A DNA stretch of 64,000 bases from Tenrec ecaudatus (GCF_050624435.1 NC_134541.1:103040805-103104804), one strand, 5' to 3'; positions 1 to 10,088 are shown, counted from the stretch's first letter. The notes: a model not told the origin generated them from the letters alone. Program-made: numbers and translations.

Positions 1-744
1 AATGAATGGCCAGGAAACTCAGGACTACGGCTTGACAGAATGACAGCTCTCCCATCTTACCTATCCTCAGCCGCGGGAGCAAGTGCCCTGTTGTGTTTAA
101 AGGACACGTCCAGATTAATTTGTCTGACAAATGAAGAGAGGTACAAGGCATGGCGGGCCATGCAATGGCCATGTCATTGCTGTCTTTATAAATCATGCCG
201 GCCGCTCCTGAGAAAAGGCCAGGCTCACAGGTACCGCAGGTGCCTCCGACTCCGTGGACGGTGCTGAGAGCAAATGGGCCCATCTCAGAAGAGCTCGCTT
301 GGGCAGATTGTAGGGTATCCACGGCAGGAGCAGGGACGGGACCAGTATGGACGTGACACAGGTGCGTCACAGCTTGTTGAGGTGACTGCCTCATCCACGG
401 TAGCCAAGGGGACCTGGAGTGCAGGGGTCCTGGCAGCTGGAACGGGCTGTAATCGTGAAAACAGCGAAGTAACTATTATGTCTTGAACACTTAGAACTCG
501 TTCTCGGCCTGGTTTAAAGGCCTTGCCCTGGATGCATGTGTGTGAGTCGTACAGCCATCTGCGATGACAGCTCTGTCCCTGTCCCTGTCCTGGGCTTGCA
601 GAGGCGCTAAACCGAGGTGCGAGGACAGTAGGTCACCCGCCCGTGAGCAGCCAGTAGGACCAGTCAAGAGGGAGCCCGCTTGTCGTTGTGCACAATCCGG
701 CTTTCCCAGTCAGCGTGGTAGGAACGTGTATCAGGAATCCTCAA
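1..744. other. Unique sequence, no gene seen
   Basis: No repeat family or convincing coding frame is recognised here. The short open frames present lack similarity to any family I know and have no splice or polyadenylation context. It is one of the few longer stretches free of AfroSINE or LINE sequence. Confidence 0.5.
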
Positions 745-845
745 GTTTATGGAGACTTTTATTTCCTGCCAGTAAGGCAAGTGTTTTATAGATGAGGAAA
801 CTGAGACTCTGAAGAGAGAAATGGGTTGGCCTAGACCCTTGTCTG
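745..845 (-). mobile_element. MIR SINE fragment
   Basis: The core GATGAGGAAACTGAGACTC followed by a GAGAGAAATGGGTTGGCC-like stretch is the antisense of the MIR core (TCAGTTTCCTCATCTGTAAA). It is an old pan-mammalian SINE piece, diverged and truncated on both sides. Confidence 0.75.
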
Positions 846-1449
846 AGACGCTCCCTCCACACGAGTTTCTCCATCGCCCTACACTGGCTAGAGCTTGGCA
901 GCCTCCAGGAAGCAGTGTAGCAGGAGGGGCCCGGAGTGCATTTCATTTCGCCTTTGTCCTTCCAGCATGGGCACTGTGGTCTCCACCAGAGGCACAGCTG
1001 GGTGGCGGGAGAGGAGCAGGGGGCGGGGCTAGCTGAGGCTGGGTCAGCGGAGGTGCACCACGGCCAGGGAAGTATTGTTGGTGTCTGTGTTTGAAGCTAT
1101 TTTTACCACTCTCCCAGATTGGCCTGAGGGGGAGAAAATGTTACTCATTCAATTTCACAAACTGCTGGAGAAAACAGACAAGTTCAGCGCCGGCAATTTT
1201 GGTCCGTGCACAGCATGAGCTGTTTCCGGCCTGGTGTGGAATAAGATGAATGACGGAGAACACGGTGCGCTGCAGGAGAGAATAGCAAACGCCTCGCTCC
1301 CAGGGCGTGCTGACTCTCCTGCGCAGAGGTGGCCTGGGAGGGGATCATCGTTGATCAATTTGACCCGACAGTGTTGAAAATGAAATAGATCTCCCTGCCA
1401 GGGAAAACCCACCTGCTATCAGAGCTGCCTGCCATCCCAGCCCTCACTG
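846..1449. other. Unique block, candidate noncoding conserved region
   Basis: About 0.6 kb without any recognised repeat. Base composition is balanced, with several CpGs retained around 1180-1320, unlike the decayed repeats around it. No long frame with family similarity is seen. Regulatory function is only a possibility. Confidence 0.35.
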
Positions 1450-1516
1450 GCTACGGAGACTGGGACAGTTTAATCTCCGTTTGTTGAGCCTCATTTTTGT
1501 CACCTGTAAAATAAAA
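1450..1516 (+). mobile_element. MIR SINE fragment
   Basis: TTTAATCTCCGTTTGTTGAG then CACCTGTAAAATAAAAGG matches the sense MIR core. The AfroSINE that follows directly interrupts it. Confidence 0.6.
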
Positions 1517-1716
1517 GGAAGCTCTCGTGTCGCCGTGGCTACACGGTGGATGGCGATCTGAAAGGTCAGTGGTCTGAAACCACCAGCTGCTCATAGGGAA
1601 AAAGACAGACTTCCACTCCTGTAAAGAGCGGGGCTTGAGCTTGAAACCCCCAGGGTTTACACCCTGTCTTATTGGGTCGCTCGGAGTAGACATCGACTCA
1701 ATGGCAGTCAATGGGA
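1517..1716 (+). mobile_element. AfroSINE, near full length
   Basis: AfroSINEs are tRNA-headed afrotherian SINEs. Here the head (GCTCTCGTGTCGCCGTGG, then AAGGTCAGTGGTCTGAAACC as the diverged B-box region) is followed by the body TTCCACTCCTGTAAAGAG and the tail TCGACTCAATGGCAGT. The RNA would have been made by polymerase III. Some head CpGs survive but the copy is clearly mutated. Confidence 0.85.
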
Positions 1717-1780
1717 TGATGACTCCTATCAATCATGTACGATGACCAAGAAAGCTGCAGAGAGTCGGCTGAACGCCAAA

Positions 1781-1985
1781 ACCAAAAAAATCAAGCTCGT
1801 GGCCATTGATTGATCATTCCAGTGCCTCCCGATTGATAGTGACTCTATATGACAGGACAGAGCTGTCCCTTTGGGTTTCCAAAATTTTGTATCTTTATGG
1901 GAGTAGACAGTCTCATCTTTCTCCCTAGGAGCAGTTGGTGAGTTCAGCCCACTGACCTCATGGTTAACAGCTCAGAGACTATCCC
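1781..1985 (-). mobile_element. AfroSINE, antisense copy
   Basis: On the plus strand the tail comes first (ATTGATAGTGACTCTATATG), then the body TATCTTTATGGGAGTAGACA and the head complement CTGACCTCATGGTTAACAGC. It lies 65 bases from an opposite copy, so the two face tail to tail. Confidence 0.8.
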
Positions 1986-2221
1986 AAGATTGAAATCGTA
2001 ATGGACCTTCGAAACTCTTGTTGAGCCCTTGGACACAGTCAAAACATACAATAATACGTTGTATGTGTATCAAAATAGCTTATACTTGAACATGGCTGAC
2101 TCAACTGAAAATACCTGCGGTCTTGCTCACAACTCGCAACGCCACACGTGGGTGACTTTCACACAGAGAAATGTACTCTCTCAGTTTAGGAGGCTGGGTG
2201 TCTGAATGCAGAGTGCAACCT

Positions 2222-2394
2222 TCAGGGCACAGATTCCCAAACTTTGTACTGCCCCCTTTCGGAAGAAAAATGGCTCAGCACCCCCTTTGCAATTAAAAAC
2301 ATTGGTCCTATAGCCCATAGTGCAGGGTAAAGGGCAGGTGTCTGCGTTTGCAGACCCTGAGTCACTGTCACCCACTTTGGGAATCCCTGCCCTA
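2222..2394. mobile_element. hAT-like MITE with inverted ends
   Basis: The left end AGATTCCCAAACTTTG is matched in inverted orientation by CACTTTGGGAATCCCTG on the right, about 165 bases apart. The interior has no coding capacity and resembles a small nonautonomous DNA transposon with CAGGGATTCCCAAA-type termini. No clear 8-bp target duplication remains, so the family is tentative. Confidence 0.55.
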
Positions 2395-2554
2395 GAGAAG
2401 GCTCTCTCTGGTGGCTCTGAACCAAGGTCCTTGTCTCTTCCACTTATTTTCTGGTTCCTTGGAAATCTGTGTCTTCGCATTGGTTTGCTCCTCTCTCAGC
2501 TGGTTTGTTTCATCTCTTCGATATCTCATAAGAGATAGATTTTTAAACTTGCCC

Positions 2555-2944
2555 TACACTGATCCTATTCTTTCTTTTCTGTCTTTTTAATGACTGTGTC
2601 TTCTTCGGGTCTGATGTTCTTGATGCACCCCCACAGCTCTTCAGGTCTTCTGTCTTTAGTGTTCCATGCAGCAAATCTGTTCCTGAGATGTTCTTGAAAT
2701 TCAGGTGGGACAGACTCAAGGTCATATTTTGGCTCCCATGGACTTGTTTTAACTTTCTTCAGCTTCAGTCTGAACTTACAAATGAGCCATTGATGGTCTG
2801 TTCACAGTCAGCCCTGGCCTGGTTTTAGCTGCTAATATTGAGCTTCATCCCTCCTCACAGATGTGGTCAATTTGATTTCTTTGTATTTCATCTGGAAAGC
2901 CCACGTGTATAGTCACCTTTTGTGTTGTTGGAAAAGGATATTTG
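2555..2944 (-). pseudogene. RTE (Bov-B type) LINE, endonuclease region
   Basis: The minus strand carries the end of the endonuclease domain and the linker of an RTE ORF. Read in that direction it passes through sequence like GTGGACTTTCCAGATGAAAT, then CAATGGCTCATTTGTAAGTT (second base pair partner region of the His-Gln-Leu motif), then a lysine-rich stretch. The frame is broken by stops and indels. It abuts an oppositely oriented RTE piece at about 2944. Confidence 0.65.
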
Positions 2945-3445
2945 TGACAAAGTCAAAGATCTAAACAGAAAGTTCAAATGGCAGATCGAGAAGATAACAT
3001 AAAATATTATAATAAAATATGCAAACACCTAGGGTTAGCCCATCAAAAAGGAAGAACAGTCTCAGCGTACCTTAAGTGGAAAGAACTCGAGGGAAAAAAA
3101 TCAAGCCTCAAGTTGCAATACTGAAAGATTTTATGGACAAAATATCGAATGATGCAGGAAGCATCAAAACAGAATGGAAAGAGTACACAGAGTCACTGTG
3201 CCCAAAAGACCTCGTTGACATCCCACCACTTCTAGGGGTGACATATGAGCAAGAAGTAACAGTGCTGAAGGAAGAGGCTCAAGCTGCCTGGAAAGCATTA
3301 GCCTTAACCAAGGCTCCAGGAATCAAGGAAATGTCAACTGAAATGTTTCCACAAGCTGATGAAGCCCTGGAAACACTCAGTGTTTCCTACACATGGGGTC
3401 GCTAGGAGGCAGAGCTGTCTCAAAGGCACCCAACGACAACACCCA
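2945..3445 (+). pseudogene. RTE LINE, linker and start of RT, with 3' tail
   Basis: An open frame at 3076-3405 contains WKEYTESL and LALTKAPGI, matching the RTE segment just before the reverse-transcriptase fingers (WKEYTEELY and NKAPGID in related elements). The sequence then jumps to the RTE tail (GGGGTCGCTAGGAGG, then CCAACGACAACACC), so most of the RT domain is deleted. Not functional. Confidence 0.75.
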
Positions 3446-3654
3446 CACACTAATCTGCCTCATTAACAAAGACAACCCATTCCCAAATGTGGTCATAATA
3501 CATATGCAGAGATTAGAATTAACATTATATAGTTCTGGGGAGGGGACAAGGCACAATTCATTCTATAATAGGAATTTATTCAGTGTTTTTTTTTAAAAAG
3601 GATTCGGTATAGATGATGCCACTTGCAAGTACATGGAACAAGAGCTCAGTAAAC

Positions 3655-3812
3655 TGTCACTGTTTTTGTTGCTCCCATGATGCCTTTTGATGACTAAGGT
3701 GCACCTGTTCTAAGTCCATATGCATACAACACCTGGGCAGCGAATAAGGAAAACAAAGAAAAACTGATGATTTTGAACTGTGGTGTAGGCGAAGAATATT
3801 GACTATATAGGG
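3655..3812 (+). mobile_element. RTE LINE 3' region, left half
   Basis: GATGACTAAGGTGCACCTG, GCATACAACACCTGGGCAG and GTGTAGGCGAAGAATATTGA follow the C-terminal part of the RTE ORF (AMVF..YACESW..ELWCWRRIL in better copies). The match stops at about 3812 where a mariner relic begins, and resumes in register at 5245. Confidence 0.7.
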
Positions 3813-3894
3813 AGTCTTGAGGAAATCCAGGGGAAATGAAATTAAAGGTAAAAATAAAAATATGGACTCTATTTCTCACCATAAACTCCACCGA

Positions 3895-5010
3895 GGATAA
3901 GACACTTTGTGAGCAATGATACCAGCCAGTTAGTCCATACTTAAAGAACTGAGGGTCCTGGGAATTTAACGATGTCGGTGCAGTCTTTTTTACATGAGTA
4001 ACTGAAGCAAAATGGGTACCCCCTAAAGATTTTGTTTAAGATTAGGAAACAAAAAGAAGTCAGAAGGAGCCAATACAAGACTTAAAAGTAGATGCCTAAT
4101 GAGCCCCCCAAGGAGCCCTGGTGGCATAATGGTTATGTGTTGGCCTGTGTTCCACAGAGTCAGTAATTAGAAACCACCAGCCCCTCTGTGGAAGAAAGGC
4201 TGGGCTTTCTACTCCCGTAAAGAGTGACAGGCTCACAGGGGCAGTTCCACCCTGCTCTACAGGGTCACTGTGTCTCGTCTCAAGGGCAGTAAGTTTTGTT
4301 TTAATGATTCCCCATGGAAACTCTGGCAAAAAAAAATGGCCTTGTTTGATAAGATGAAGAAATGGGAATATTGTCGTGGTAGAGAAAGAACACTCTGCTG
4401 AATCTTTCCTGGGGGGTTTCTGCTAGAACTATTGATAACTTCCTCAAAGTACTCTCGTGATAGGCAGCTGTGATCATTCTTTAGCCCTCCAGAAAGTCCG
4501 AGAACAAGAGGCCTTCAGCAGCCCTCCCAACTTGTTTCCATGACCAGTCAGCGTTGGCCTTCAGGGGGTCACGTTCACCTCTTTGTAGCCATGGATTGTG
4601 CTCTAGCTTCAAGATTGCGCCGGTAAAACCATGTCACAAGTCTTCCAAGAAATGCTTTGGGATCAAGATCCCACTCACTTAAAATTTCTATCGAAAGCTC
4701 AGTTCCTGTCTGCGGTAGACCTGGACACAACAGTTCTGGCACCCATAGAGCAGAAATGTTGCTGAACTTTCATTTTTCAGTCGAAATTGTGTAAGCTGAA
4801 TCGATTGAAATGTCTATACTGCTGGCTATCGTTTCTGTTCATGCACGTCTCCTCAATGAGGTCACAAACAAGATTGTTTTCTTGAAAATGGGTGTGGATG
4901 GTTTGCTACTTCAAACTGTCTTTCCTTAGGGCTTTGTCCCCCTAAATTTTTTACAAAGCACCAGTGATTTTGCTCCAAACGCTCCTATAGATTTGATGCT
5001 TCAATTTTAG
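3895..5010 (-). pseudogene. Mariner transposase pseudogene, SINE-interrupted
   Basis: Read on the minus strand, fragments in shifting frames match a mariner transposase of the type that contains DFLEGQRTITSAYYESVLRK. Here I see FSDFLEG, then MITAAYHESTLRKL, then VFFLYHDN (the HDN motif containing the second catalytic Asp). After the SINE comes a C-terminal run resembling LKKSLKG..VKKTAL..WYHRLQKCLEL. Several stops and frameshifts make it dead. Confidence 0.6.
4109..4302 (+). mobile_element. AfroSINE inside the mariner relic
   Basis: It begins GGAGCCCTGGTGGCATAATG and includes TTTCTACTCCCGTAAAGAG and a degraded tail ending near AGTAAGTTTTGTTTT. It interrupts the transposase C-terminus, so it is younger than the mariner, which is younger than the RTE around it. 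Confidence 0.85.
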
Positions 5011-5244
5011 CAGAATTCATGTCTCTCTGAGAAAAGTGGTTCTTTTCAAATTGATGTCACAGCCTTCTTACTGCCTGAAACTAGACCCTGGCCAGACATG
5101 TTCTAACAAGTTAGTATTAGTTCATTTTGATACCCCCACCCCGATAAAAAAGGTGTTACCTCTATGGATAGATGTTTTCATAAATCACATTTTCCATGAA
5201 CCTTTCAAAGGTCCTCCTTAACATGTAAACCCCTTCTCACCATC

Positions 5245-5535
5245 TTCTGCCAGAAGAACAAACAGATCAACCTTGGAGGAAGAGCGGCCAGAAAGTTCCT
5301 CAGGAGTGAGGATGACAAGACTTGGCCCCATACATTGGACTGGTGTCAGGAGGAGCCATTCTCTAGAGAAGGACATCATGCCAACCAGAGAGCGCTTGAC
5401 AGTGAGATGGACTGATGTTGCTCTGGTGCATCAAATGCAGAGTGGTGCAGGTCTGGGCAGCCTTTCCTTTTGTTAGCCTCAAAAAAAAAGAAAAGAGGGG
5501 ACATGAATCGGAGCTGACTCCACAGCAGGTAACCA
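5245..5535 (+). mobile_element. RTE LINE 3' region, right half
   Basis: Resumes with CAGAAGAACAAACAGATCAA and CTTGGAGGAAGAG, continues through ATTGGACTGGTGTCAGG and GAGAAGGACATCATGCC, and ends with the tail GAATCGGAGCTGACTCCACA. Internal deletions are present, and an A-rich block lies at 5480-5500. Confidence 0.65.
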
Positions 5536-6300
5536 CACAGATGGTGTCAACCTCACCTTGCCCCGTAAACAAGTTCCTGGTGAAAGGGCTCACTTGCCCA
5601 CAGTCAGAGGTCTCTTTCAATCAGGCCAGTGATAGCCAGCTCTCCCCGCCACACCCTCTTCCAGGTTGGGTGGGCTGACTCGGTAGCAGAGTAATCCAGC
5701 CAGCTAAACTTACTAAAGCTTCCAGCATTGCTGATGTGCTTATGGAGTGTATTGATGAAGGGGCATCCTGTTCCTGGTTTTGGAAGCATTACCTGCTGTA
5801 AGGCTGAGCCAGGATCCCTGCTCTCTGGGGTGGAGACACTGTGGCTCTCTGACTGCTCACTTGGCTGCTTTTATGCTGATGCAAGCTTTGCTACAGCCCG
5901 TTCAGTAGCTACTAATGAGGTCAGGGACCACAGAAGCCATCTGCTCACACCCTCAGTCATGGAATCCTCAATGAACGGTGCACAGAGGGCCTTCGCCTCC
6001 TCCAATTATGATACGAGACATAAGCAACTATTGATCAGGGGTGTATCTACAGAAAATAGTGCCTCTGGCTATTTTAAATTGCCCAGTGATCTCTCAGAGC
6101 TGGTGATGGAAATGGGCTAACAGAAACTGCTCATCGGCACTCCATGCCAAAAATGGTGCCCAGACACATACAGTACCTGCCATAGCCTCGAGATACCTCC
6201 ACTATTTGCCAAGGGTCAAGTGTGTTCCAGGCACCGCATGGCTGCTCTTGTTAGTGGCCACTGTTGACCCGACGTATCACCTACCCTGGAGATTTAAACT
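5536..6300. other. No gene recognised
   Basis: A 130-codon open frame at 5728-6120 has no recognised motif, signal sequence or splice context. The sequence near 6210-6240 (GTGTTCCAGGCACCGCATGG) is weakly MIR or L2-like. I treat the block as unannotated ancient sequence. Confidence 0.35.
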
Positions 6301-6302
6301 GA

Positions 6303-6500
6303 GGACACTGGGGCAGTAATGGTTAAGTGCTTGGCGGCTAACCGGAAGGGTGGTGGTCCTAACCCAGCTCGTGGCTCTGTCAGCAAAAGAACTGTAAGTC
6401 TTCTCCTGCAAAGATTACACACTAAGAAACCCTAAGGGGGGACATTTTGCCCTCACATAGTGTCACTATGAGCTGACTCATCAGCACCCAGCAACTACAG
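6303..6500 (+). mobile_element. AfroSINE
   Basis: Head GCAGTAATGGTTAAGTGCTT and GGCGGCTAACCGGAAGG, then GCAAAGATTACACACTAAG, with tail GTCACTATGAGCTGACTC. It is followed at once by a second, older SINE type in the same orientation. Confidence 0.85.
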
Positions 6501-6504
6501 GAAC

Positions 6505-6790
6505 CATTAGTGGTTCAAATGGCAGCGATTCCACCACCCCAGTAGGAGACCTGGGTTCTTCCCCTCCCCCACCCCCACCCCCAGTGCAGCCACTGTCCAT
6601 CCCACAGTAACATCTTGTGTGTTGCTGGGATGCTGAGCAGGTTTCAGCAGAGCTGCCAGACTAAAGTGTACCAGGAAGGGGGGGGGGGGGGGAAGCAAAC
6701 AAAACCTGTGATCTACTTCTAGAAATTGCCATTGGAAATCCTATGGATCACAGCCATCGGTTACCAACCAACCCTAGGGATGCACCAGGC
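6505..6790 (+). mobile_element. Older AfroSINE subtype with poly-G tract
   Basis: Subtype with GGAGACCTGGGTTC near its head, TTGCTGGGATGCTGAGCAGG and TTTCAGCAGAGCTGCCAGAC in the middle, and CCTGTGATCTACTTCTAG before the tail. A run of 15 G at 6678-6692 replaces the usual GAAGAAAGGCC segment. Confidence 0.7.
6678..6692 (+). repeat. Poly-G run of 15
   Basis: Fifteen consecutive G inside the older AfroSINE, a likely length-variable homopolymer. Confidence 0.9.
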
Positions 6791-6879
6791 ACTGGGGAGC
6801 ACTTTATTCCGTGATGCACGCAGTCCCTGTGAGTCCAGATCAACACAATGACAACACACACTACACACATTTTGCTCTA

Positions 6880-7305
6880 GGACTTGTTGCTAAGTGCCAT
6901 TGAGTCCGTTCCGATGAACAGCAGCCTTCTGTACAACAGAAGGAAACCCTGCCTGATTCTGCACCATCCTCACACTGGTTCTTATGTTCGAGCCCATTGT
7001 TGCAGCCACTGTGTCCGTCCACATGGATGAGGGTCTTCCTCTTCTTTGCTTTACCAAGCATGAGGTCTTCGTCCCGGGACTGATCTCTCCCAATAACATG
7101 GCCAAAGTACATGAGACAAAGTCGCACCGTTCTTGCTTCTAAAAAGGCATTTTTGCTCTACTTCTTCCAAGATAGATTTGTTTGTTCTTTTGGCAATCCA
7201 AAGGACTGTCAATATTCTTCGCCGGCACCGCAATTCAAACGCATGGATTCTTCTTTGGTTTTCCTTATCCTTCTTCTTTCTTCTGTCTTCCTTAGTCCAG
7301 GATTT
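6880..7305 (-). mobile_element. RTE LINE 3' end
   Basis: Antisense RTE tail first (GCCATTGAGTCCGTTCCGAT), then TTCGAGCCCATTGTTGCAGC, CTTTACCAAGCATGAGGTCT, GGCCAAAGTACATGAGACAA and TAGATTTGTTTGTTCTTTTG. It covers the ORF C-terminus and 3' UTR and is one of the longer RTE ends here. Confidence 0.8.
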
Positions 7306-7439
7306 ACAATATCCCCCCCAAAAAAAGATGAATACAGGCAGGAGAGACCTCAGAAAACTCGTGGACTGGGTTTTAGAGCAATGCAACAAAGGGGTCACAC
7401 CCATGTTTGGGTTCCCTGTGCATGTAGCATCATGCCCAT

Positions 7440-7655
7440 TACACCAGGCTGCGCTCTATCGGAGGAGAGGGTTACACACTGGACTGCTACACCCGAGGTC
7501 AGGACTTGGAACCCGCCAGCTGCTCTGCGGAGAAAGAGCATTCTCTCTACTCACGTAAAGATTTACCGTCTCAGAAACCCCCCAGGGGCATTGCTATCCT
7601 CTCCTAGAGGGTCTCGATAAGCCAGAATCTGCTTGATGGCAGTGAGGTTGACAGT
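7440..7655 (+). mobile_element. AfroSINE
   Basis: Head GGGTTACACACTGGACTGC, body CTACTCACGTAAAGATTTAC and CAGAAACCCCCCAGGGGC, tail CTTGATGGCAGTGAGG. Overlapping open frames of 141 and 169 codons at 7111-7620 simply run through this SINE and the RTE before it. Confidence 0.8.
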
Positions 7656-7659
7656 CTGT

Positions 7660-7835
7660 TAAGTGTGCAGTGACATAATGAACAAGTTGGCACTGTTCTG
7701 AGCATGGCCAAAATATGACACAGAGACAAAAACAAGCACATGCTATTGGGAAAATAGTGCCAATAGATTTGCTCGACCCAAGGCTGCCACAGACCTTCCA
7801 TTTGCAAACACACAATATCCATGACATACAATGAA
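7660..7835 (+). mobile_element. Tigger-type DNA transposon 3' fragment
   Basis: TATTGGGAAAATAGTGCCAA, TAGATTTGCTCGACCC and CCTTCCATTTGCAAAC follow the 3' end of Tigger1-like pogo elements (GGGAAAATGGTGCC..GACTTGCTCGACGCAGGGTTGCC). The terminal repeat is degraded. An old nonautonomous fossil. Confidence 0.55.
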
Positions 7836-8344
7836 ACATGGAATGACCACATACTGTAAACTTTATACTTTGGTATACTGTATACTTTGGTCAAGATAGA
7901 GACACAGAGATCGGATTTACCCTTGAACCTGAAACCCCCATAAACCCAGACAAGATTTAGGAAACCCTAGTGTCAAGACCTTGAATGTGATGCAGTGGTT
8001 GTCGTGAAAGACAGTCAACCCCTTGGCTGACTTGTGACTGACAGTCAACCTATAGCCCAAGACAGTGTCTGAGCTGCAGTCAAGGGAAGAAGAACCCAGG
8101 CAGAGCCTTGTAGAGTCTCAGAGTTGAAGAGATGGAAGCTCAAGTCCAGAAAATCCAAGATAGCTGAAGTCTGGAAAGAAAGAGCCTTGGAGATCTGCAG
8201 AGGGACCCCTCAGGTGCTCAGCAGAGTCCTGGTGAGCCCAAGAATATGAAGCAGTCACCTGACGCTGGAGCAAGCACCACTGGAAGAAGTTCAAGGTCAC
8301 TGTGCCCAGAGAATCCACAGAATCAGTGCTACCAGTCATATGGA
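7836..8344. other. No gene recognised
   Basis: No repeat family or gene identified. ACAGTCAACC recurs twice within 60 bases near 8010-8050, and TATACTTTGG twice near 7863-7890, both short local duplications. Confidence 0.4.
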
Positions 8345-8842
8345 AATCCTCATGGGCTTCATGACGAACAGAGAAAAGATGGAAGTTGCCAGTGATTTCA
8401 TTTCACTTAAGTTCACAACCAACACTCGTGGAAGGAGCGATCAGGGCATTACATGGCATATCGCATTGGGCAAATCTGCTGCAAAAGACTTCTTAAAAAT
8501 GTTAAAAAGCAAAGTTGTCACTTTGAAGACTCAGGTGCACCTAAGCCACGCCAAGGTCTTTTCAATCACATCCGGTGCATATGAAAGCTGCCAAAGGGTA
8601 CGGAAGAGCAAACAAGAATCTCGGCCTTTGAAGTAGGGTGATGATGACGGCGACTGAGTATGCACTGAGTTGCCAGAAGAATGAGCAAGTCTGACTTGGG
8701 AAGAAATAGTGTCAGAGCGCGCCTTAGAGGAGAATTGCAAGACTTTGTCTCCTCTGGAAATGTTATCAAAAGATCAATGCCTGGAGAAGGACAACATGTT
8801 TGGCAAAATGGAGGCTCGGTGAAAATGAGGAATGCCCTTGTG
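8345..8842 (+). mobile_element. RTE LINE 3' region, left half
   Basis: From about 8435: CGCATTGGGCAAATCTGCTG, CAAAAGACTTCTTAAAAATG and ACTCAGGTGCACCTAAGCC, then GGAGAAGGACAACATGTTTGG. The open frame at 8340-8636 is the decayed ORF C-terminus (LKSKVVTLKTQVHLSHAKVF). The match stops near 8842 and resumes at 9907. Confidence 0.7.
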
Positions 8843-8967
8843 GTACTTGGATGATTTTATATCAACTTGAATGCGTATGAGAGTGTATGGGTGGAGTCAA
8901 ACATGTGAATCTCGTTTATGATGTTTCCTTGGGAGTGTGGGCTTCTTATTAGGGAGAAACTGGGAAT

Positions 8968-9013
<46 letters not shown>

Positions 9014-9262
9014 CTGACTCTCTGCCTTCCTGCTTGCTGGGGCTCTGTGTGAGCTTCCACCGGTTGCCCCATAAACACCATGTGATCCTGACAGCTGTCA
9101 GCACACTGCCATGTTTCCATTGATCTTGGAGTCACATGATTCTGCACCCACTGGCCTGTGATCTCCCCACATCCCACTCCACCTTTCTGTGCACTCAGTC
9201 CACAGCGACATGAGTCTAAAGAGAGCCCTGGCTAGCATCGGACTCATGAACTTGAGTTGGAT
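8843..9262 (+). repeat. W-family repeat, diverged copy with microsatellite
   Basis: TTTTATATCAACTTGAATGC, then CACCCACTGGCCTGTGATCT and GACATGAGTCTAAAGAG are W-family landmarks seen again at 45.6, 54.4, 58.0 and 60.2 kb. A tetranucleotide array sits inside. It ends where a second W copy starts. Confidence 0.55.
8969..9013 (+). repeat. (TATC)n microsatellite
   Basis: About 11 uninterrupted TATC units, 45 bases, inside a W repeat; probably length-polymorphic. Confidence 0.97.
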
Positions 9263-9906
9263 TGTGTTAGGTTAATTGTGCCAACCTGGCCAATAGGAAT
9301 ATGTGGGATGAATCAGGTCACAGTTTAATTGGAGAGCAAAGAGATAAATGGCTCTGCATGGCCTGTACCCCTCTCTCTTGCTCTCTGGTGATCAGACCAG
9401 CATGCTGCTTTAGCTAGTTCTCTGCCTCAACCTGTGAGCTACACAACCTGTGCACCAAGCCAACCCATGAATCGTGTTGCTAGAGTTTGAGGCTCCGTTG
9501 AGACCTGCGTCTCCTTGCAGTATTGTGTACATCATTGAGCTTGAGGCTGATGGATCCTGATGCCTTGCATTGCTTGAGTTTGATATCCCATCTGGGCCTG
9601 CTTTGCTAAGCTCCCAAGCTACTGACTGTTGCTGACCCACCCTGTTGTTTGCTGCCAGTGGGCAGACTCTGCCTTGCCCAAGAGAGGACTCCATTGTCTG
9701 CTTCCTTGACCTTGGATCTGGCAGCTCACCTGAGTTGAAGAACTTCCAGTATATTAACTGTTCTACAAAAGTGAGTTGAACTGAGCCCTCTGTACTACTG
9801 TGTGGATTATCTTTTATATTCCTTCTCACTATATAAACGTATCCATATATATGTATAATCACAAGTGTCCTGGTTTTGTTTCTCTAGAGAACCCTGCCTA
9901 ACACAG
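9263..9906 (+). repeat. W-family repeat, ~0.64 kb copy
   Basis: Starts TGTGTTAGGTTAATTGTGCC and ends TTCTCTAGAGAACCCTGCCT then AACACAG, so the ends are roughly inverted (TGTGTTAGG / CCTAACACA). No coding capacity. It resembles a widespread mammalian repeat with TTGACACATAAAATTAACC and CCAGAGAAACAGAACC at its ends; I cannot fix its class. Together with 8843-9262 it splits an RTE copy. Confidence 0.65.
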
Positions 9907-10040
9907 ACTGGCCATGGGTTCAATAATGGATTAAAACAAAACAACAGTTATGAGGATGGCATAGGAGCAGGCATGCTGTCAGGGGGCTTCTATGAGTTGG
10001 AAGCAACTCGCCAGCATCTAATAGCAATGACATGTCGACT
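9907..10040 (+). mobile_element. RTE LINE tail, right half
   Basis: GGGTTCAATAATGGATTAAA, TATGAGGATGGCATAGGAGC, GAGTTGGAAGCAACTCGCC and the end CATCTAATAGCAATGAC are the 3' end of the RTE copy begun at 8345. Confidence 0.65.
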
Positions 10041-10088
10041 TGATATCTTGGGAAACTGGGAAGAATGTGAATGAACTAACCACAAGTC

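Larger units (their letters stand above)
3813..5244 (-). mobile_element. Mariner-like DNA transposon relic
   Basis: About 1.24 kb of element once the 194-bp SINE inside is subtracted, a normal mariner length. It splits an RTE copy whose two halves are in register. Terminal repeats are too decayed to define. It is a different family from the mariner at 54.9 kb, judged from the transposase remnants. Confidence 0.6.

Noticed and set aside
5728..6120. 130-codon plus frame
   Set aside because: No motif, no splice or polyadenylation context and no recognised similarity, so not enough to call a gene.
7111..7620. 169- and 141-codon overlapping frames
   Set aside because: They span the antisense RTE end, unassigned sequence and an AfroSINE; no protein similarity beyond the repeats.
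9263..9906. W copy considered as a solo retroviral LTR because of its TG...CA ends
   Set aside because: I see no convincing 4-6 bp target duplication, no polyadenylation layout shared by copies and no internal retroviral sequence, so the class is left open.
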